The notes beneath the pieces are model-generated. The model saw nothing but the letters and a program-made list of their open reading frames with translations, searched no databases and was not told where the DNA came from. A program made the position numbers and the translations under genes. Below, piece after piece: positions 1 through 8,771 of a DNA stretch of 64,000 nucleotides (within the stretch, counting starts at the first letter, position 1; each line of letters opens with the position of its first letter). Source of the DNA: SSF14 sp037045585 (lineage in GTDB: Bacteria; Actinomycetota; Acidimicrobiia; Acidimicrobiales; Microtrichaceae); NCBI GenBank assembly GCA_037045585.1, contig JBAOIR010000024.1, positions 1 through 64,000 on the forward strand, given 5' to 3'.

Positions 1-168
1 TCAGCTCCTTCAGGTGGAACGACAGCGTCGAGGCCGGCACGTCGAGCATCGCCGACAGCACCGACGGGGTCAGGCCGCCGGGGGCCGCGCCGACCAGCGC
101 GCGGAAGATCCGCAGGCGCGCCTCCTGGGCCAGTGCCGCGAGCGAGACGACCGCATCCTTCTCTTCAT
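1..168 (-). CDS. ArsR-type transcriptional regulator, partial (N-terminal part)
   Basis: The gene runs off the left edge, so only about 55 N-terminal residues are visible. They read as a winged-helix HTH of the ArsR kind: EARLRIFRALVGA, then GLTPSVLSAMLDVPASTLSF and HLKEL. ArsR proteins are small DNA-binding repressors. The ATG at 168 is one base out of frame with this helix; reading through needs one inserted base in the first few codons, so an indel is likely. A 20-bp dyad lies just upstream at 172-191. The effector cannot be inferred because the rest of the gene is outside the window. Confidence 0.65.
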
Positions 169-171
169 GAT

Positions 172-191
172 TCGATGATCATAATCATCGA
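172..191. promoter_or_regulatory. Perfect dyad, probable ArsR operator
   Basis: TCGATGAT and ATCATCGA flank a four-base spacer (CATA), immediately upstream of the ArsR-type gene. Perfect arms with a short spacer next to the start codon fit autoregulation. The 4-bp spacer recurs at the two other ArsR loci of this window. Confidence 0.5.
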
Positions 192-299
192 CCGGTGTCA
201 AGGGCCGTGACGGACGCGGCGGCCCGGCGACCCGGGCCCCGAGCCGGGCGGCCCGATCCGGCGCCGGGGCGCGGCGTCGGGACGCGCCGACACGGTCGA

Positions 300-848
300 T
301 CAGCCCGGCGCGCGGTCCGCGTAGTCCTCGCGCAGCGCACGCCAGTGCGCCCAGAACGACGGCGGCGTCGCGCCCCGCATCCGCGCGGCCAGGATGTCGA
401 GGTGCGCGTGCCATCCCGCGCCCACCCCGATCGCCGTGTCGCGGTCGGGAAGTCCTGCCGGTGCACGACGGTCAGCAGCACGTCCGCCCTCTTTCGCCCT
501 TCGGCTCGAGCTCGAACGCGACGTCGCCGACGCCGGGCCACTCGAAGCGCAGCCGGCGCGGCGCGTCGAACTCGACGAGGCGGCAGGTCGCGCGCGACTC
601 GGGGCCGAAGCCCTCGGGCTGCTCGGCGGGCGTCGCCGAGAGCGTGTCGTTGCGCCACACCAGCTCGAACGACGTGCCCGCCTCGGGGTCATCGCGCCGT
701 CCGCGAGCCACTGCCTGCGCAGCGTGGGATCGGTCAGGTGGCGCCAGACGCGCTCGGCCGGTCCGGGCAGGCGGCGGACGATGGTCAGGGTCGTCGGCTC
801 GACGTATCGGCCGAACGGCGCGTCGGGTTCCTGCGTGCGCGTGCTGAT
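300..848 (-). pseudogene. SRPBCC (AHSA1-like) domain protein, frameshifted
   Basis: Pieces in three frames join into one SRPBCC/AHSA1-type protein: EPTTLTIVRRLPGPAERVWR and HLTDPTLRRQWLADGAMTP first, then EAGTSFELVWRNDTLSA and RRLRFEWPGVGDVAFELEP, then ADVLLTVVH, and finally GWHAHLDILAARMRG before the stop at 300. At least three frame changes are needed (near 690, 480 and 450). AHSA1-like proteins are ligand-binding or stress proteins often encoded next to an ArsR regulator, as here. No ATG is visible at the expected start near 848; the codon reads ATC. The damage fits indel errors in this part of the contig rather than a decayed gene. Confidence 0.6.
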
Positions 849-1225
849 CGGGGGGCGTCTCCGTGCGGGGCGGGGGGAAGGGCGGCGCGTCGCGTCGGCG
901 GGCGGGTCGCGCAGCAGGCGCTCGAGCGCGTCGAGCCGCGTCGTCCAGAAGCGCTCGTAGAACCCGAGCCACGCGTGCGCGTCCGACAGCGGTCCGGGAT
1001 CGAGCCGGCACAGGTGCGTGCGGCCGCGGATCTCGCGGCGCACGAGACCGGCGGCCTCCAGCGCCTTCACGTGCTTGGACGCGGCGGCGAGCGACATCTC
1101 GAAAGGCGCGGCGAGCTCGCCGACCGAGCGCTCGCCGGCCGCGAGCTCGCGCAGCATCCGCGGCGGGTCGCGTCGCCGAGCGCGTGGAAGACGGCGTCGA
1201 GGCGGGGGACTTGATGTTCAACCAT
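849..1225 (-). CDS. ArsR family regulator of the SRPBCC gene, one frameshift
   Basis: The start reads MVEHQVPRLDAVFHALGDAT, then the frame slips by one base near 1,160. It continues as MLRELAAGERSVGELAAPFE, MSLAAASKHVKALEAAGLV and RREIRGRTHLCRLDP, a complete ArsR winged helix with recognition helix SLAAASKHVKAL. The ending FWTTRLDALERLL is typical of the ArsR group paired with SRPBCC proteins. The start at 1,225 is preferred; an in-frame ATG at 1,237 is also possible. A perfect 20-bp dyad overlaps the start region, so autorepression of the two-gene unit is likely. Confidence 0.65.
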
Positions 1226-1274
1226 GTGGTTGAACATAGACGGCGCACGGTCGGAATGTCAACCGAATGGTTGA
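1216..1274. promoter_or_regulatory. Two ArsR-type operator dyads
   Basis: The first dyad, 1216-1235, is GTTCAACC-ATGT-GGTTGAAC with perfect arms. The second, 1259-1274, is TCAACC-GAAT-GGTTGA. Both share the core CAACC-N4-GGTTG and lie at the start of the ArsR gene, spaced 43 bp apart, suggesting cooperative autorepression. Confidence 0.6.
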
Positions 1275-1336
1275 ACGTTCCCGCGGGAACGCCGGCGGCG
1301 CCGTCCGGACGCGTCGTGCAGTGCCCGCCCGGTCGC

Positions 1337-2235
1337 TCAGCCGCCCGCGCCGGTCAGGTAGCGGTGCAGCGCCGCGACCTCGACCTCGTCGAAGTTCGAC
1401 AGCGCCTCGAACGGCATCACCTTCACGACGCTTCCGTCGGCGCGCCTGCCCGTGGCGAACAGCGTCGCGAGGCTGGCGGCGTCGGGGTAGCGCGCGAGGA
1501 TCGAGCCCGCGCCCGGGACCAGGCTCGGCGCGGCCGGCCAGTCGGGCGGCGCGCCCGGGATCCGGCCGCCCTCGAGCTTCGGGCCGTGGCAGCCGAGGCA
1601 GGACATCGCGACGCGGCCGTATTGGTCGTGACGCCCGGCGCGACGGGTTGCGACGGCGGCTGCGCGTGATCGATCTTCGCGGCCGCGTCCTTCATCACGC
1701 CGAAGCCGTAGGCGAGGCGCACCGGCAGCGGCAGCTCGAGCACCGCCGGCCGGCCGTCGACCGGCGGCAGCGCGCGCACGTGCATGACCAGCGCCGCGAA
1801 GTCCTCGTCGGACAGGCCGACGTAGTCCTCGCTCGGCATCACCATCAGCGGGCGGCTGGAGGGCGCGACGCCGTGGCGGATCGCGCGGTCCCAGTCCTCG
1901 GGGCGGTACGCGGCCACGACCGTCTTCGCACCGGGCGCGATCTGCGGGCCGCCGAGCCGCAGCCCGCCGGGCTCGTCGACGAAGACGCGACCCGCGCCGT
2001 CGGCGCCGTGGCAATCCGCGCAGCCGCGCGACAGGAACAGGTGCCGGCCGCGCGCCAACGCCTCGGGGGCGGGCACGTCGGGCAGCGCGACCGCGCGCGC
2101 CGTCACCGCGACGGTCCGGGCGCGCGTGCGCTCGGACTGCCACAGGCCCCAGGCGACCGCGAGCGCGAGCAGCACCGCCAGCGCGCCGACGCCGATCGCC
2201 GCGCGCCGGCCCCAGCGTTTCGCCGCGGCGCTCAT
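1337..2235 (-). CDS. Dihaem cytochrome c, membrane-anchored, one frameshift
   Basis: Translation starts MSAAAKRWGRRAAIGVGAL, followed by a single N-terminal hydrophobic segment that would anchor or export the protein. Two CxxCH haem sites follow: CADCH near residue 65 and CLGCH about 145 residues later. The first part includes the haem-side segment LMVMPSEDYVGLSDED. The frame changes once near 1,630, then runs to the stop at 1,337 (FATGRRADGSVVKVMPFEAL). The start overlaps the dioxygenase stop by four bases (ATGA), so the two are translationally coupled. Such cytochromes act as periplasmic electron carriers or dehydrogenase subunits; the partner here is unknown. Confidence 0.7.
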
Positions 2236-3200
2236 CGCGCGGCTCCCGCGGCGGCGGCGCGACGCCGACCGAGCCGGCTGCGCAGCAACCCACCGACCAT
2301 CTTCAGCCGCAGCCGAAGTGCAGGACGGTGGCCCCAGGCGCTGGTGCGCTTCGCGTGGCGCACGGTCCAGCCGTCCGGCTCGATCTGCCGGGCGCCGGCG
2401 CCGATCTCGAAGTCGAAGCCCGAGGGCGTCGCGCCGTAGAACGAGAAGGTGTCGTCGGGCGACGGGTGCTGGCCGAGGCCGAGGCTCATCGGCACGCGCA
2501 GCCGGCGTGCACGCTCATGCGCGACGCCGATGTCGCGCAGCGTCGGCGCCTCGAGCATGAAGTGGTGCAGGCGCTTGGCGAGCGGCACGTCGAACAGCGC
2601 GAGCGTGTGGTGCCGGCGGTTGCAGTGCATGAAGACGCCGCGGACCTCGAGCGGGCCGACGCGCGTCTCGAGCCGTTCGGTGACCGCGAAGCCGAGGGCG
2701 TCGGCGTAGAAGCGCTCCATCCCCGGCAGGTCGTGCGTGACCAGCGCGACATGGCCGAAGCCGTCGTCGCCCGCCTGCAGGCCGTCCGGGAACGCGTCCG
2801 AAGCGAACGGGCGCTCGGCGGGCTCGAGTCCGACTGCGAGCTCGATCGCGTTGCCGTCGGGATCGGTGCCGCGGTGCAGCCGGCGCACGCGGCGGGCGGC
2901 GCGCAGCGCGTCGTCGGCCGCCTCGGCCGGGCGGCCGGCGGCGGCGAGCCGCCCGAGCAGGGCGTCGAGCGCCGCGTCGTCGGCGCAGGCGAAGCCGAGC
3001 GCCGCGAGGTCGTCGCGCGGGCCGGGCTCGACGACCAGGCGCTGCGCCCGATCGTCGAGCTGCCAGCCGAGGCGGCCCGCGGCGTCGCGGGAAGGCGCGG
3101 GCAGCCCGAGCATGTCGGCGCAGAAGCGTTCCCAGGCGGCGGGGCGGACGACCTCGGCGACGAGGTAGGCGAGCGACAGGCTCGGCGCGGGAGCGGACAT
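2232..3200 (-). CDS. Type I extradiol ring-cleavage dioxygenase (BphC-like)
   Basis: This intact 322-residue protein has two vicinal-oxygen-chelate halves, the size usual for 2,3-dihydroxybiphenyl 1,2-dioxygenase relatives. The C-terminal half carries the 2-His-1-carboxylate Fe(II) ligands: His in DGFGHVALVTHDLPG, His in LHHFMLEAPTLRDIG and Glu in GFDFEIGAG. It would open a catechol ring next to the hydroxyl pair, a step in aromatic or steroid degradation; the true substrate is not visible. The start at 3,200 has CAGGAG ten bases upstream. It is divergent from a TetR gene and separated from it by three dyads. It is the only clearly unbroken gene in the left 7.4 kb. Confidence 0.8.
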   Translation of the reverse strand: MSAPAPSLSLAYLVAEVVRPAAWERFCADMLGLPAPSRDAAGRLGWQLDDRAQRLVVEPGPRDDLAALGFACADDAALDALLGRLAAAGRPAEAADDALRAARRVRRLHRGTDPDGNAIELAVGLEPAERPFASDAFPDGLQAGDDGFGHVALVTHDLPGMERFYADALGFAVTERLETRVGPLEVRGVFMHCNRRHHTLALFDVPLAKRLHHFMLEAPTLRDIGVAHERARRLRVPMSLGLGQHPSPDDTFSFYGATPSGFDFEIGAGARQIEPDGWTVRHAKRTSAWGHRPALRLRLKMVGGLLRSRLGRRRAAAAGAAR

Positions 3201-3227
3201 CGGGGTTCTCCTGTAGGATGAGGTCGG

Positions 3228-3279
3228 GTTCGGAAACGAACGCCACATCCAAAATTGGATGCTTAGTTCAAAAATGAAC
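3228..3279. promoter_or_regulatory. Three inverted repeats in the dioxygenase/TetR intergenic region
   Basis: GTTCG-GAAA-CGAAC lies at 3228-3241, ATCCAA-AA-TTGGAT at 3247-3260 and GTTCA-AAAA-TGAAC at 3266-3279. The first and third share the form GTTC-N6-GAAC, so they look like two copies of one operator flanking a different dyad. They are placed to control both divergent genes, and the neighbouring TetR protein is the obvious candidate ligand. Confidence 0.6.
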
Positions 3280-3342
3280 GATACGACCATTTCTCGCGAC
3301 CTGTCAACGTGCCCGTTGCCGCAGCCGCTCGCCGAGGCACTG

Positions 3343-4169
3343 ATGCACCAGTCGCCCGGCCTGCGCAAGCGCGAGCGTACGAGGCACCACCTGCTCAGCG
3401 CGGCGCTGCGCGTCGTCTCGGTCCGCGGCGTCGCGGGCTGCACGCTGCAGGAGATCGCCGACGTGGCCGGGGTCGCGCCCGGCACGGTCTACAACCACTT
3501 CGACTCGCGCGACGACGTGGTCGCCGCGGTGGGCCTGTGGCTGGCCGAGACGCTGTCGGACCGCATCTCCGCCACGCAGGCGGGCGTCTCGGACGGAGCC
3601 GAGCGGATGTCGATCGGGCAGCGCCGCTACATCTGGCTCGCCGAGCAGAGCCCGGCGTGGGCGCTGCTGCTGCTCGACCTGACCGGCGCGGTGCCGAACC
3701 TGGCCGGCACGATCGCCGGGTACGTGCGCGGGCGGACCTGGACCTCGCGATCGCACAGCGCGCCTTCCGGGTCACCGATCGGGCCGCGGCGGTCGACCTG
3801 TGCATGGGGAGCGCCGCACGCGCGATGCTCACGGTGGCGCTCGGGCAGGCGAAGGCCGGGCACGGGACCGCGGTCACGACGATGCTGTTGCGCGGCCTCG
3901 GAATGGACTTCGAGCGCGCGGCGGAGGTCGCGGGCCGGCCGCTGCCCCCGTTCCCGCCGCTCGACGGCGGGCCGGCGCCGCGTCCACCGTCGCGCGGCAG
4001 GGCGCCGTCCGCGACGACGGCGCGGGCGGCGGCGCGGCCTGCGACCCGCCCGGCCGCGTCCCCGGCGGCGGCCGCGCCGGCCGGCGGGGCCGCGGGACGG
4101 CGCTCGCCGTCGAGGACCCAGGCGGCCGCGGCGCCGCGCGGCGCCAGGGCGTCGCGCGCGCGCGGGTGA
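3343..4169 (+). CDS. TetR family regulator, one frameshift
   Basis: The N-terminal TetR helix-turn-helix is clear: LRKRERTRHHLLSAALRVVS, VRGVAGCTLQEIADVAGVAP and GTVYNHFDSRDDVVAAVGLW. After about 130 residues the frame slips near 3,740 and continues as DLAIAQRAFRVTDRAAAVDL to 4,169, ending in a long Ala/Pro/Arg-rich tail that may be unreliable. Start 3,343 has GAGG upstream; ATGs at 3,259 and 3,274 are in frame but fall in or at the operator dyads. It probably represses the divergent extradiol dioxygenase until an aromatic ligand binds. Confidence 0.7.
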
Positions 4170-4192
4170 TCCGTCGCGGTACGCTCCGCGCG

Positions 4193-4416
4193 ATGGACCG
4201 CCCCGACCCCGTCGACGCCCGGCTCACCGAGCTGGAGATCAAGGCCTCGCTGGCCGAGGACACCGTGGACCGGCTGAACGACTAGGGCGTCGCGCAGCAG
4301 GCGCGGATCGACGCGCTGGCGCACGAGGTGGCGCGGCTCGCGCGGCTGCTGCAGGAGGGCTCGGGCGACGCGCCGGGCTTGCGGAGCCTGCGCGACGAGA
4401 TCCCGCCGACTACTGA
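4193..4416 (+). pseudogene. slyX: SlyX family protein, interrupted by an in-frame TAG
   Basis: The reading MDRPDPVDARLTELEIKASL, AEDTVDRLND, then TAG, then GVAQQARIDALAHEVARLAR matches the short coiled-coil SlyX family of proteobacteria. The family ends DEIPPHY; here the sequence reads DEIPP followed by bases giving TTE unless one C is added, which restores HY and the stop at 4,416. The TAG sits where Gln is normal, so one substitution (CAG to TAG) explains it. SlyX function is poorly known. The family is characteristic of beta- and gammaproteobacteria, which helps place this end of the window. Confidence 0.65.
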
Positions 4417-4465
4417 GGGGATCGCGGGAGGCGGCGCGCGCGTGCGCTGCGGCGCGAGGCCCGTG

Positions 4466-5124
4466 TCAGGGCAGCCGCATCTCGAAGCGCGCGCCGCGCG
4501 ATGCGCCCGCGGCGGCGAGGTCGACCAGCGCGACCTCGCCCGCGCGTCCGTCGACGCGGTGCAGCCGCGCGACCATCCGGGACAGCGCGTGGCCGAGCCC
4601 GGTCGAGGCCGACGCGTCGGCTCCGTCGGCGGGCGTCCCACCGGGTCCAGGGGCCGTCATTCCCCCTCGACCGCGAGGACACGTGTCGGCGCCGTCGACG
4701 CGCCGCGTCTCGGCGACGACGCGCACCGTCGACGCGGCGAAGCGCACCGCGTTGTCGACCGCCGGCCTCGAGGGCGAGGCCGACCAGGTACGCGTCGAGG
4801 AACCAGACGCCGGCGCTCGCGCGACGTCGACGTCGACGCGCAGGCCGCGTCCGGCCCCGAGGGCCGCCGCGACGCGCGCGAGCTGCCCCGCGAGCCGCGC
4901 CGGGTCCTCCTCCTGCTCGTCGGTCGACAGCCCGCCGGCGTCGGCGCGGTACAGCGTCAGGAACGCGATCAGCCGGCGCTGCAGCGCGTCGACGTCGTCG
5001 CGCAGCGGGCGCACGACGGCGTCGAGCGCGGGTGCGCGGCCTGCGCCTCGGCAAGGTGCTGCGCGTGCACCGCCAGCCGGTTCTTCAGGTCGTGGACGAC
5101 CAGCGCGGACAGGCCGGGGTTCAT
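4466..5124 (-). pseudogene. Sensor histidine kinase (small, soluble), frameshifted
   Basis: It begins MNPGLSALVVHDLKNRLAVH, where HDLKN is a histidine-kinase H-box with the phosphorylatable His. It continues in another frame with MRPLRDDVDALQRRLIAFLT, and the ATPase N-box appears as EAAVDNAVRFA across a further frame change. The catalytic domain then breaks again before GLGHALSRMVARLHRVDG and the stop at 4,466. No sensory or membrane segment precedes the H-box, so the input would have to come from a partner. It starts four bases after the stop of the response regulator/TPR gene, so the two form an operon. Confidence 0.6.
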
Positions 5125-5128
5125 CGCA

Positions 5129-6860
5129 TTAGGCCCCGCGGGTCGCGGACTCGGCGGGCGCCGCGCCGTCCTTCGGGCCGCCCTTCGCCGGGCCGACCGC
5201 CGCGCCGCCGACCTCCAGCCGCTTCAGGTACGCCTCGAGCGTCGCCAGCCGCTTCTCGTCGACCGTGCCGCGCGCACGCAGCCGCGCGAGCGCGTCGCGG
5301 ACCTGGTCGAGCAGCTCGGGCCGCACGCCCTTGACCCGCATCGTCATCAGGTAGACCTCGACCGCCACGCCCAGCACGCCGGTGTGTCCGGGCGCGAGTG
5401 GCAGCGCCTCGCCGACCATCGCGATCGCCTGGTCGAAGTCGCCGGCGCGAAGCGTCCTGACCGCCGCCTCGGCCTGGCGCGCGGCCTCGTCCCCGCGGTC
5501 GCCCGCGTAGGTCGCGGCGCGATCGGCCATGCCGGCGTCGTTCAGCACCTTCGCGGCGAGCGCGCGGGCCGACGCGCTCTCGGCGGACGACTGCTTCTCG
5601 GCCGCCTGCACCGCCTCGTCGAGCACGCGCAGCCCCGGCTCGGTCAGGCCCGCGGTGATCGCGGCCTTGCGCGACCAGCAGCCGCGAGCGCGGGTCGGCG
5701 GGCACGTAGAGCAGGCCCGCGAGCACCTTCGCGGCCTCGGCCGCCTGCGCCTGGGCGCCGAGCCCGGTATAGGCCTGGACCTGCACCGCGGTCGCGAGCG
5801 CCTGCACGCGCGCGTCGCCCGGATGCTCGTCGGCCTCCTTCTCGATCAGCGTCATCGCGCGCCGGGCGTCGCCGCGCGCAAGGCACGCCTGGCCAGCAGC
5901 GCGGTGTGGCCGACGTCGCGCGTCAGCGATCGCTGCGTCTGCCGGACGACCTTGGACAGCACCGCGTCCGCGGTCTCGAGGTCGTCGGCCAGGTACGCGA
6001 GATCGGCCTGCCGGCGGCTGCGGATCGCGCTCGGGATGTGCTCGGCCGCGCGCGTGGCGACGGCGAGCGCGTCCTCGATCGCGCCGGTCCGCTTGAGCAG
6101 CTCGATCATCGCGTCGTACGCGCCCGCGTGGTAGGGGCGCTCCTCGAGGATCGTGTGCAGCCGCTGGCGCGCCGCGTCGAGGTCGCCCATCGCGAGGCAG
6201 CAGCGCGCGATGCCGAGCCGCGGCCAGGTCAGCGTCTCGCGGACCGCATGCGCCTGCCGGTAGGTGACCAGCGCGTCGTCCCAGCGGCCGAGCGCGACCT
6301 GGCAGATCGCCCGGTGGCGCAGTACCTCCATCCGGTGCTTCGTGCCCGCCTGCTCGAAGCGCGCGCAGTGCGCGATCCCGTCGGCCCAGCGACCCGCGTG
6401 GACCGCCTCGTACATCGGCCGCAGCTCGGCCTGGCGTGCGATCGCGTCCTCGACGCGCGACAGCAGCTGGTCGGTGTTGACCGGCTTGATCAGGTCGCCG
6501 TCGGGCGGCATTCTCCGCGGCGCTCGCCACCGGGTCGATCGTCGAGTCGGCCGAGATGATGAAGTACAGCCCGCCCGGCGGCATCAGGCGCTCGCGGCGC
6601 AGGTACTCGAGCAGCTGCTGGCCGTCGGTGCCCGGGCCGAGGTCGTAGTCGGCGAGGATCAGGTTGAACGGCGCGGCGCGGATCGCGTCGACGGCGGCGC
6701 GCGCGTCGGGCACCAGCACGACGTCGCGGATCTGCGCCTCCGACAGCGTGTTGCGCAGCATCGCCCGCATCTCGCGCAGGTCGTCGACGACCAGCGCGCG
6801 CAGGCCGGTCAGCTGGCTCGCGGACAGCATCGGTCGACTCAGGGAGGCGGGGCTCGGCAT
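5129..6860 (-). CDS. Response regulator fused to a TPR domain, several frameshifts
   Basis: The first 120 or so residues are a receiver domain: VVDDLREMRAML carries the acidic pocket, LILADYDLGPGTDGQQLLEY the phosphoryl-accepting Asp and LIKPVN the conserved Lys. A frame slip near 6,510 separates the two parts of the receiver. The rest is helical TPR sequence (RWDDALVTYRQAHAV, LAMGDLDAARQRLHTILEER, RAGDFDQAIAMVGEALPLAP), with further slips near 5,880 and 5,650. There is no DNA-binding output domain, so the output is probably protein-protein. It pairs with the following HDLKN kinase. Confidence 0.65.
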
Positions 6861-7106
6861 GCGGTTGGAATCGGCCGCGCGCGGCCGCCCCGTAGCGCGT
6901 CCGACCGCTCGGATCGACGGGTCGACGCGGACGGACCGCCGGGCCCGACGGACGGCCCCGCGGCTGCGGCGGGTCCGGGGCCTGCGCGGGGGAGGTCCGT
7001 GGCCGGCGCGATCCGCGGGCGCCGAGCGACAGTTCACCGGCACGGCGGTCGACGGACCGCTCGCCGGTCGTGTAGGGTTCGCACCTCGACAGGAGGAGAC
7101 CCCCGC

Positions 7107-7470
7107 ATGGACGCGCGAGCGACCGCCCCCGCCCGACCCCGACCGTCCCCGACCGGCCGCGCCGCGGCCTGATCGCCGCCGCCGCGGGCGGCGCCGCGCT
7201 CGCCGCGCTGCCCCGGTTCGCGATCGGGCAGGGCGCGTGGCCGACGAGCCCGTGCGCGTGATCGTGACCAACCCGCCGGGCGGGCTCACCGACGCGTACG
7301 CGCGCCAGTACGGCGAGGCGCTGTCGCGCAAGTTCGGCCAGCCCTTCCTGGTCGACAACCGGCCGGGCGCCGGCGGCATCATCGCGGCCGACGCGCTGGC
7401 CAAGTCCGCGCCCGACGGCTACACGATCAAGCGATCCAGACGCCGATGTGGAACGGGCGGGTGCTCTACC
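7107..7470 (+). pseudogene. TctC/Bug family solute receptor, 5' part, truncated at the contig junction
   Basis: An AGGAGG site at 7,091-7,096 precedes the ATG at 7,107. The signal region, after a frame slip, reads RRGLIAAAAGGAALAALPRF, a Tat-like twin-arginine signal. The mature part reads EPVRVIVTNPPGGLTDAYAR, EALSRKFGQPFLVDNRPGAG and IIAADALAKSAPDGYTI, diagnostic of the Bug receptors that bind carboxylates in the periplasm of Burkholderiales. After another slip it continues IQTPMWNGRVLY. The next codons belong to an unrelated permease, so the remaining two thirds are missing. At least three frameshifts occur in about 360 bases. Confidence 0.7.
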
Positions 7471-7475
7471 CGCCC
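7430..7475. other. Probable chimeric junction between two genomes
   Basis: Left of this point the frame encodes the Bug segment IQTPMWNGRVLY; right of it the same frame continues as PPTIARMLTSSFSRMLW, the end of a metal ABC permease. Two truncated proteins of different families meet head to tail without a stop, a start or any mobile-element sequence. Frameshift density also drops sharply here, from several per kilobase to about one per 10 kb. Confidence 0.75.
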
Positions 7476-7694
7476 ACGATCGCCCGGATGCTCACCAGCT
7501 CGTTCTCGCGCATGCTGTGGTCGTCGACCGTCATCGGGGCGGTCACGGGCTTCGTCGGGATGGTCGCCAGCTATCACCTCGACATCCAGTCCGGCCCGGC
7601 GATCGTCCTGGTCGGTGCGGCGCTGTTCGCTGCGACGTTCCTGGTGACCGGCCCTCGCGGCCGGCGTCACCTCACAGCGCTGGACGCCGGCTGA
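7470..7694 (+). CDS. Metal ABC transporter permease (ZnuB/MntB type), C-terminal fragment
   Basis: About 74 residues remain: ARMLTSSFSRMLWSSTVIGA, a membrane segment with GFVGMVASYHLDIQSGPAIV, and a second one with LVGAALFAATFLVTGP before a basic tail. The SYxLDxxSGxxIVL pattern marks the last two helices of ABC-3 permeases for zinc or manganese. The 5' part has been replaced by the left-hand sequence. In the intact genome an ATP-binding protein and a metal-binding lipoprotein would normally lie upstream. Confidence 0.65.
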   Translation, partial: PPTIARMLTSSFSRMLWSSTVIGAVTGFVGMVASYHLDIQSGPAIVLVGAALFAATFLVTGPRGRRHLTALDAG

Positions 7695-7787
7695 CCCTCG
7701 CCCTGCTGCCACACGTTCGCAACTGCGATCCGATCCGGTGATCGGAATTCCCCGATCCGGTCCGATCGGCGGCCCCGAACCACCTGC

Positions 7788-8639
7788 ATGCAGCGCCAGT
7801 GGACCAGGACCGTACTCACCGCCGGACTCGCCCTCACCCTCGGAGTGACCGCGTGCGGGGGAGGCGAACGGTCCGACGCCCCACGCCGGGAGCCGAGCAG
7901 AAACGCCACTCCGGTTCCCGCGGCCGATGGTGTCAACGATGCCGTGGTGGCGACGACTCCGATCGACCCCCAGCGTCCGGCCGTCTCCGCCGAGGCAGCG
8001 GTTCGGGCGTACCTGGACGCCGAGATCGGCGGTCGCTTCGAGGAGTCGTTCGCGCTCCTCTCGAGCGAGGACCGCACCGATATCGGCTCGGCCGAGACCT
8101 GGCGTGAGCAACACTCGGTGTCGCCCCGCGCCACGGCCTACTCCGTCGTGTCGACGGCGGGGCAGCCGGTCGTGACCGAGACGAAGTTCGAGCCCCGCGT
8201 CGACGAGACCGTCGGCGTGATCGCCGGGTCGGCCCGCATCAACTGGGCCACGACGGAGGAGGCCGGCGGTTTCGTCATCGATCGCATCGGGACCAAGATC
8301 GAGTCGCACTACCCCGGCGAGGAGACCGCCGGCGCTGGCGTCGCGACGTGGCTGCGGCAGTTGAGGAACGACGATCCGCCGGTGGGCTACGTCGGATCGC
8401 TGCTCGGCCAGCCGGAACTCGCTGACGAGTTGGCGAAGGAGGACGGAACGTTCATCCCGGGCACGGTCATCGAGCTCGATCGGTGGGCGACTCCCGAGAT
8501 CGTCACCAACGCGTTCGGGCCCGAGGCCGCCAACTGGGCGCGGGTCGTCGGAGTGACCGGCCCCGTCGACTTCGACGCCGTCGTCGTGCCGTTCGGCGAC
8601 GAGTGGGTCGTGGTGGGGGTGGTGGCCACGACGCCGTAG
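7788..8639 (+). CDS. Secreted lipoprotein of unknown function
   Basis: The protein has 283 residues and begins MQRQWTRTVLTAGLALTLGV followed by TACGGG, a lipoprotein signal with Cys near residue 23. A low-complexity linker follows, then a segment (AVRAYLDAEIGGRFEESFAL) like the N-terminus of NTF2/SnoaL-fold secreted proteins, and a C-terminal part ending DEWVVVGVVATTP. I do not recognise a named family. It is followed after about 130 bases by the DUF4331 gene on the same strand, so it may belong to the same surface-associated group. Confidence 0.6.
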   Translation: MQRQWTRTVLTAGLALTLGVTACGGGERSDAPRREPSRNATPVPAADGVNDAVVATTPIDPQRPAVSAEAAVRAYLDAEIGGRFEESFALLSSEDRTDIGSAETWREQHSVSPRATAYSVVSTAGQPVVTETKFEPRVDETVGVIAGSARINWATTEEAGGFVIDRIGTKIESHYPGEETAGAGVATWLRQLRNDDPPVGYVGSLLGQPELADELAKEDGTFIPGTVIELDRWATPEIVTNAFGPEAANWARVVGVTGPVDFDAVVVPFGDEWVVVGVVATTP

Positions 8640-8771
8640 CCGCGAGGCGCGGCGTTGCGCTGGGGGGATCGGGGGTCCGGTCCGTCGAGCGGTGCGCCGT
8701 GCCGCGACAGACGTGGAGCACCAGTGAGCCCAGCGGTCGGAACCCCGATCCGGAAACCAAGGAGAACAGTC

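Noticed and set aside
195..1214. A 339-codon open frame on the plus strand
   Set aside because: It is antisense to the ArsR and SRPBCC genes, Arg/Pro-rich and without any domain; an artefact of high GC.
4328..6559. A 743-codon open frame on the plus strand
   Set aside because: Its composition is that of a complementary frame of the response regulator/TPR and kinase genes, which have clear motifs.
1..7470. Horizontal transfer of a proteobacterial segment into the actinobacterium
   Set aside because: The joint cuts two genes at once, there are no mobile-element or attachment sequences, and error density changes exactly there; a misassembly explains this better.
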